In this document: in pieces, positions 39,101-48,100 of the stretch
How positions within the stretch are numbered: the first letter of the stretch is position 1
Layout of the letters: each line of letters opens with the position of its first letter
From: Diphasiastrum complanatum
Lineage: Eukaryota > Streptophyta > Lycopodiopsida > Lycopodiales > Lycopodiaceae
DNA: 64,000 nucleotides
Direction of reading: 5' to 3'
Assembly (NCBI GenBank): GCA_029204225.1
Contig: CM055096.1
Location: forward strand, 60,926,957-60,990,956
Notes under the pieces: model-generated
Told to the model about the DNA's origin: nothing
Database searches by the model: none
Seen by the model: the letters and a program-made list of their open reading frames with translations, nothing else
Program-made: the position numbers and the translations under genes

Positions 39101-42100
39101 GATAGCCAATAGTCATGACGTTAGATAGTCATCTTGGACTATATATATGTGTGCATCCCATTTGTATGAGACACTTTTGTAAGCACTATTCTCCTTGGCT
39201 GTCCACGAGTTTTTACAAGAGGGTTTCTAACCATCTCTTTCTTTCTTTTGAGAATGCTTTGTGTGATTGAATAGTTAAGATCCTGGATCCTTAGGCTTCT
39301 ATTTCCTACACAAAGATCTAGTCAAATGACGCATCTATATTAATTAAAAGATTAGTGCTTCGCGGGCAGCGCTCACGCTGCTCACGCGTGACGAGCAGCG
39401 CCCGGGAACCACCAGCCCTTGCGCTCTCCTGCTGTCTGTCACGGGTGCTTCGCGGGCAGCGCTCACGCTACTCACGCGTGACCAGCAACGCCCGGGAACC
39501 ACCAGCCCTCGTGCTCTCCAGCTGTCCGTCACGGGGTCCGGGCAACTCATGCTGCCCGTCACGTTGGCAGCGTGAGCTGCCCGGGAAGCCCCACACCTCC
39601 TCCTGCTCTGTTCAAAATCGTTTGGGCAGGCTTTAACCCCGCCATCTCGCTTCTCTTCTCCTTCCTCAGAAATGCCAGCTGCTCGCATGCGCTTCTGCCT
39701 GAGCTATGGCGCTCGATCCCAGCACTGATGATCGGAGATGGCAGAGGCCAAATCACGCTTCCTGCTGATCCGATTTGCTTTCTGGTTTTTGTAAATCTTT
39801 AAATGATGCAGAATCGGGTGAGAATGATGCAGAATCGGCTGAAAATGGTGCATGATAGTTGAGGATCGCATAGTAGCGGCATTCCCATGGGGATGCTTGT
39901 TTTCTGCAGAAGATCCAACAGGGATATGCTTAGACTTCTCTGGTTTTGATCACAGGTATTGGCATTTCAAGCGCTTGATGCTCATTTTGCTGATCTGTTT
40001 GCAGATTTAGCTACAAACTGTGAAAGGGGAAAAATGAGGTGGGTGATGAAAGATGATGCATTTGTCCTGATATTACCCTGGATTTCTTTTAAAAGTATTT
40101 CTGATTTTCCCTACTTTCTGTACTTTCCTATTATTTTCTTTCATAATTACATTGTCAACTGAAAAGCCTGTTAACAGCTTCAGACTTACCTACCTCGACA
40201 ACTGTTTTGTGAATGATCCTCATCTTTCGTTTTGCTTTTTTCAGGACGTGAAGTGCCAGGGATGCTTCAACATGTAAGTTCACACGTTTTTACTGAGATA
40301 CAACAAGCTAATTGTAATCCTACGCACTCAACAGTTTGAATTTCGTATCTCATGTATGCTCGTTCTGTTTTGCCTTTCTTGCAGTACAACTGTGTTCAAT
40401 CATTCTCAAACGGTGGTGCTTTGTGGTAATTGTTCAACTATTCTGTGCCAACCAGTCGGTGGTAGGGCACAATTGACAGAGGGATGCTCGTTCAGGAAAA
40501 CGGGTGACTTAGCTTTCTTTCTGCATGCGGCATTGCTATTTCATTTGCAGCGGTCCCCAAAGTTGTCAGGATGATGTTAGCAGAAAAAGTTGGTTTTGCT
40601 GCAATTGGGCTTCTACTGCACTGCACTGCACTGTTTCCTAACATTTGTGATCATTGACCATGGAGTACCATTGCAATGGGGAAGATCTACATCGTGATCA
40701 TGGCAATGGATTATTCTATTCCAGTTTACCTGGAACCCTAAAAGTCTACCTTATTTGCAGTGAATATCTGTTTCCAAATATCAAGATTTGTCATCTAACT
40801 TTTGTTGTTAGCTTCTATTACCATGAGTGAGGAAGCTTAAGCAGGTTAGACCATGCTCTGACCTGGTCAAAGTCTATTTGCACTTAATCGTTACTGCTTT
40901 GAAACCAAATATTGGTCCAAGTTGCCTTGTGTTTGGTTTTTGTGTTTGAGAGATGAATAATAACTTCCAAATAAAGTCGATTTATTGCTAAAAACTGCTA
41001 ATTTTTTGTCAGGTTCCTTTGAAATTGAAGATGCTTATACTATTTTTTCAACATTACAGGCAGTGGTGCCTGCTATGTCTTACTACACAACTCTGGCCAT
41101 TATCATCCTCTCTGCTCATAATTTTCAGAATTCTTTCGTTTTGATTTCAATTGAAACAATATTACTCTGTAGACTTATTCACATACACACTATTATTACT
41201 GGTTTTTTTATTCCCAATGGAGTTTTCAGTAACAAATGCATCTCTTATGGAAAAGTTAGACAAAGATATCTAGCACGTGGAAGTTTAAAATCTAGACAAA
41301 GAACTTTGGGATGTCTTACCTGCAACCATCAGCTTCTTGTCCGTTTTCGTGCATTCCCTAATACTTCAATACATCCGTTTATATCTTATTTCTCATAATT
41401 TGTAGGTTCCGTCTGTAATTCTTGTTTGATTCATCCCATCCTTTCTTTGCCAAATCGTGAAAGTTGTTTTGAAATAGTGAGTTACGTGGCGCCTTTTTCG
41501 AGAGATCCTTTATCAAGAGCAGTCGCTAGCTGCAACTAGAACTAGAATTGAAGCTCTTCTGTCTTGTTTTCAACTGTATAATATGATCTAAGATTGTTTT
41601 TCTGCTTCTCAACAACTGATGCTCATCAATAGTAAGGAATTTGGTTGAAGAAAACCTTCAATCATTTCGTTTCACGTTGTAGCTGTCATGAAACTTTTGC
41701 TTTGTCAAAGCAAAAGTTTGTCTATTGTTGTAGTTGTGATTCTCGCTTTGCTTTCTCAACGTGTTTAATTTTTTGTTCCTATCACATCAAATTTCTTGCG
41801 TGAAAATGATTCTAGCAACGTTTTTGATCAGATTGATGCTCACACATCCATTCTATTAAATGCTCTGCAATGAAAATGAAATCAACTATCCTGAACTTAG
41901 CTCGTGAATAATTTCCTCTATCAAATAAGGCTTGCAACTTCTTCAAACCCCAAATTTGATTTGATTGACCCAAACGTGTGTAACCTTCTCTTCAGGTCAC
42001 TCTAGATGATGACATCTATAGAGTCTAATGTCCTCAATTAAATGTCTATGGCCTAAAGAACTCCCTAAGTAGTATGTGAGGCCCAGTTAAATTACTGCCA

Positions 42101-45100
42101 AATTCAATAATCGCACTAGTGTTTCCACGATGAAACTCTCAGTCTCAGCTCTAGGACCCAGAATCCTAGATTATGGACTCTAGTTGGGTTGGTCGTATCT
42201 AGATGGTAGAATTGGAAGCGTTGCAAAGAATGTCGTCGTATGATTAAACTGTTGGAGAGAGAGGGAGATGAACGAGTTGAGAAAAGGTGTCGTATGTTAG
42301 AAACGAAAAATAAGCTCAAAGAGGTAAGACGAACATGAACGAGAAATGAACTCGAACAAGAAACGAACGAGAAACGAACTCGAACAGAAAATGTTCGTGC
42401 GCAGCGGAACGACCTATACGACTCTCTCCGTAAGCATGACTACGCCTATCAGAACAAACAAAACCGTAGTGATGGGAATCACAGTTGTTCTTGATTATGT
42501 AGCCAAACTTTAATAAATGAATGAAGCTCCAGAAAAATGGTTTGTCGCGAATAGTAAGACAAACTATTCGTCGCGAATGATTCGCGAAGAGCTAGACGGT
42601 GCTCGACTGATAATTAGTCGCGAATGATTCGCGAAAGACAAGACTAAATGTTAGTCGTCTATTACCAGAAAGAACAACTAGAAAGATTAGACAGAATGAA
42701 TGATAAGCATATCAATATTAACATAGATCTGAACGCAGAAACTGTATCAGATTAAGTATATCATGTATACATGTCAATAATGCAGTAGAGCACAAGACAA
42801 TGGCGGACGAAACCGCGTGCCCTACGAAGCTTATACAATCTGTAAAGGAATAAAACCTTATTGCTGACAATCAAGAATCAATGCGCAAGGCATCTACTTC
42901 GTCTCATTCATCAACTCATCAACTCATTCACTCATTTTCCTGAATACACAAATGGTATCCAGTATATATACATTAATTTACAGGTGTGCAGATGTGGAAA
43001 GTACAGAGTGGATGTGTTGTCTGTAAGAGATTGTGGGTGGCTGCAGTCGTTGTCCAGTCTATTAGCGCAGCTGCATGGGGTGAGCGTGAAAAGGGTGTGA
43101 CGTTAGTCAGTGCTGAAGTGATCGTTGGTGATGACAATGCAAAAAGTGCGTCACTCTTACGAGTATTCTTAGGATTAGATTTACAGGGTGCCTTTGCTTT
43201 TAGGGCACCTTTGGCATTCTGTAAGATAGTGTCCCCTTTTCGCCTGTCACCATAACGTGTGTAAAAACACAGTGTCGCGATTCTTTTGCCTTTTCTTCGT
43301 CTGTGCGAATTTGCGTGTGAATTTGCAGACTGCGCAACAACGTTAGTAAATACGCAACATGAATGGACGCAGATTGAAATGGGATTTAAGGAGAGTAGAG
43401 GGAATAAATCCAACACCCCCCCTTAATTTGAATCCGTGAATGCCTTGACCTTCAGACTAAGCCATGCACAAAATTTGTTGTGTGCATTAACACTGAATGC
43501 TTTCGTGAAGATGTCTGCAACCATGTCCTGCGTTCTGCAATACGTTAAGCTCACCTCTCTGTCGAGAACCTTGCCCCTAATGTAGTGATATCTGATCTCA
43601 ATGTGCTTACTCCTAGAATGAAATCTAGGGTTGGCCAATAAGGCAATAGCACTTTGGTTATCACAAAACAAAATTGTAGGGCTGCACTGATACAGATTGA
43701 TGTCTGACAACACATTTCTCAACCAAAACGCTTCCTTAATAGATTGAGAAGCAACAATGTATTCTGCTTCAGTAGAAGAAAGTGCGATAGAGGTTTGCTT
43801 ACGACTGTTCCACGAAATAGGACCGCTGTTGAAGAAGAATGTAAATCCAGATGTGGACTTACGATTGTCTGCATCTCCTCGCCAGCTTGCATCAGAATAA
43901 CCACTGAGCTGATGAAGATTGTCGTTGATGACATCTCCATAGCAGATGCACTGGTCCATGGTAGCTGGAATATACCTCATGACTCGAATAAGAGCCTTCC
44001 AATGGGTAATGCCAGGATTAGCCATGTATTGGCTGAGTGACCTAACAGCAAAAGAGATATCTGGTCTTGTACAGACCATTGCGTACATGAGAGATCCTAG
44101 TATCGATCGATACGGATACTCTCTCATTTGCTCCTCTTCCTGCTTGGTCTGGGGACATTGGTCCTTTGACAAATGCAGGCCTGGATCCATTGGTGAGTGA
44201 GCTAATTTACAAATCATCAGATTGTATTTGTTAAGAACATTATGAAGATACCTTTGTTGAGTGATGTAAATTAGTCGATTTGCTCTGTCTCTGTGGATTT
44301 GAATTCCCAGACAAGTGAGCTTCACCCAGATCAGTCATGTCGAATTCTGAGAACAGCATCTGTTTCGTATCTTTAACCATATTGGTATCGTTGCTGAAGA
44401 GCAACGTATCATCCATGTACAAGGTGATGATAATGAAGGATGCTTTTAGGGCACCTTTGGCATTCTGTAAGATAGTGTCCCCTTTTCGCCTCTCACCATA
44501 ACGTGTGTAAAAACACAGTGTCGCGATTCTTTCACCTTTTCTTCGTCTGTGCAAATTTGCGTGTAAATATGCAGATTGCACGACAACGTTAGTAAATATG
44601 CAGCATGAATGGAGGCAGATTAAACTGGGATTTAAGGAGAGGGAATAAATCCAACATAAGCTTGCCGAAGGCTGTTTCCATATGACATGTCGGTATGTGT
44701 TCTCACTGAAATGTCCTTTTGTGCAATTGATTTGTATTCTTTTGTAGCATATAGTCAGTTGTGATACTTAATAAGTTTGCAACTATTTTATATAGACTTT
44801 TTCTATCAAAGACCAAGAAATTGTTCAGTGATCAAAGACCAGGCCACTGTTCAATGATTTACTTCATGATAGATTTATCCACAGTTGCAACCAAACATTC
44901 AAAATGTCCAAATGTTCCATGTTTCAAACGTTTTGGAAAATCCTCCAAACATTCAGAACATTTTTCCCACTTTTAAGTGGGTGAAAAGCAATTTTTTTTA
45001 GAATAATGACCATAATACTTGGTATTGAGAAAAATGGAGGTGAGGGGCCACTTGGAAATATCCAAGCCACATAAATTTGAAGAGGCAAAACTTGAAGTCA

Positions 45101-48100
45101 GAAGATGTCTAGAAAAAGGCAATGTAAGATGAGTATAACTTTATAATTAGAAGCGAAACATGGGATTTCATAGAATAGCTTGGAGGAAACAACACAATCG
45201 GGTGCAAATGAATCCACATGACAACAAACCTGAATGTTGATGGCTCAGTTGACAAGTACTAGGTAAGATTCATGGTCAAGTGGCAAGGATTATGCTCAAC
45301 AACAAGGAACTGTTTTTATGAGACATTCAAATATCAAATAAAGATGAGTACTAAGAGAATGACATAGATCTTGGCGACATACTATGGATGCCACCTTCAA
45401 CAACTGGACTTCAAAAGTGCCCTCTTCAATGCTTACCTAGAAGAAGAGGTATAGCTTACAAAAGTTTTGTATGAGCTAAAACAAGCACCTTAGGCATTTT
45501 TCAAAAGATTGACAAATACTTAATAGAATGGAGTTTAAAAACAACAGATCAGATGCCAATTTTCATGTAAAGAAAGAAAAGCATATTATAATTATAGTTC
45601 TATATGTTGATGATCTATTCTTAAACAAAGTGGATAGGAGCATGATAGCCAAATGAAATGAAGAGTTGTCGAAGGAGTTTCACATGAAAGATTTGGGCTT
45701 TTTATAGTATTGTTGAGAATCTAAAGAAAAGAGTAAAACATTCATTTCCCAAGACAATGAAGAAATTTAACATACATAAATGCAAGCCCATCTGTACTCC
45801 TATCAATAACGTGAAACATTCATCGCTATCAAAAAAGAGGACCGCTTGATGTGGATCATACTGACTAGGGAAAAATGGGAACAACGAACAAAAGTATTCC
45901 AAGGAAATGGGAACATGAACAAGAACCCAAATCATTATAGTAGCATACCACAATAAGATACATACTCTTGAAAATCTAGAATTTATAAGAAGCTTGTATT
46001 TTGAAATTACACATCATGCAAACAATATGGAGGAGTAGTATTGTATTTATGTAAGGGCACATCTTTATGAACAAAATACATAAAAGAGAAAGGCATTATC
46101 ATATAAATTTTCCAATACAAAGGCCTTGTTGCATCTAGAATGAATATATTTCCCATGTTCTTGATTATTTCATTTGATATCAAATTAGAAACAATATATC
46201 ATTCTAATAACAAATTTTCAAACAATTGTTATTGGCTTGCACATGAAGAACATGTACATCCTACAATTGATTCTACAAGCACTTGTATTTTTATTCTTTA
46301 TCTATCTGAAGGTTATGATGCTAGAACTTGGCAACTTGTATAATTTAGGATCAAAAGAGCACGGTGATTACATGATCCAATCAAAGCAAGGTTGATTGTG
46401 ATCCAAATAGCATGGAATCAACTAATAAGGTTGGAATCTACGAGATCCAAAGTGGTCCCATTTTTCACTCGAATAACTTCATGCACCTTGGCCAGAGCAA
46501 GTGTAAAGGCTCACCCCAGATCTAACTCATGGATACCCCAATAATACAACCTAAGGTATTGCAGTATTGGACTCGATCCTCCCATCCATGGAGTAAATAC
46601 ATACTCACCCTCATGTGGTAGGAAACTATAATGGCATTCAATCATTCCCGAGAACAGTAGCTACAAAGTCCCACACTCTCATAACACACCTCCAATCCAA
46701 GAGATGCCTCACCCTAGTACTAAACCAATCATGAGGACTCTTGATACCTCGCACATAGAATGAAATATGATCGACAGCTCCAAATGCCCAAACCTTCCAT
46801 TATACATAACCACAGCCCATCCTTATCCATAGTAGTGTATAAATATTAATTAGTACAATCCCACTCCTTATGTCCATGCAAGATCTATCCAATACCAGTC
46901 AACTGTAACTACAATCACATCTGCATGTGCATACACTAAAATTATCTCTAGTTCGAGTATGTCATCCACTAATCTCATCTAGGTTTCCTTATTAGGCCTA
47001 AAATTAGGGACTAATCAGGGGATGTAACAACACGTCATCTTTACAGTACAAAACTCTGAATTGAAGTTTGACTTGTCTGCCTTGAAGAGATAAGTTCCTC
47101 CACAATGCTAAGACTACTTACTAGCAAGAGAATCATTTGAAATAGCAACCATGTCGCAACTACAAAATCAACCAGAAGCTTTGAATCTTGAATTAGTCTT
47201 AGAAGTATGCTATAGTGAGTCTCTTACTAGTATGTCTCACGTAATTAGTGGTCGCTGACATTTCCATCAAATGATATTACCATTGCAGCCTTTGAAGTTC
47301 ACATAAAAATTATCAACATTTGCATTGACTTTGATATTCCTAAACCTACAACACACTTTCACAAGAAACAAACTCGAACAGAACTATATGGCTATTGAAA
47401 CATATTAGAGTCACATACTGCAAAGACTTGATATTTACTTGACAAATACATTTAATCACAGTTTCAACCTTGAAGCAATATAAAATATGCCATTAAGTTT
47501 TATGAAGTAATCTGCTACAAATAAGTATTTAGGTAAGAAAAGCATCTCGTACATGCCCTCTGCCCTGAAAAAGGCATTCTGCTATCCCTGGATCCTCCTA
47601 TCTCTTACAATTTCTAGCGCTGATAGCATATGACAAATTTACTGGACAGCCTCTTCTGAACACATTCGTCTTCTGATTTATCTGGAGTTTTCAGTTCTAG
47701 AGAACATTTAGCTCCAGTAGCATTTGCAGCTATATATTGGTGAAGATGTATCGGTGCTAGGTGATAAATTTAAGTGATTTCAAGCCAATTGTATCTTGAT
47801 TTTAAGGTACTAACCAGGTGGTGTCAGTTTCACACCTAAATGGTTTCTAGATGAAACTCTGCTAACTGAGGTCAATATTCTGCCAGATTTACATGCTTGA
47901 ACATAGGTGCTTTCTACCATCTGGACAAAAAAAACATGAACTTGCCTGTGTGAGCCAGGCAAGACAGAAACAAATTCTTAAGCATCATCTATTTGTGTCA
48001 AGCTAGTTGCCAGTAAACAAAGTGTACCTGAAATATTGTTTAGGATCACATCTGTTGTAAAGTCAATGGAAAACCAGCCTTGAACATTGACACCATTGAC

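Noticed and set aside
39344-39756. Minus-strand ORFs across the GC-rich repeat
   Set aside because: The open frame follows from the 90-bp unit length (a multiple of three) and high GC; no domain is recognisable.
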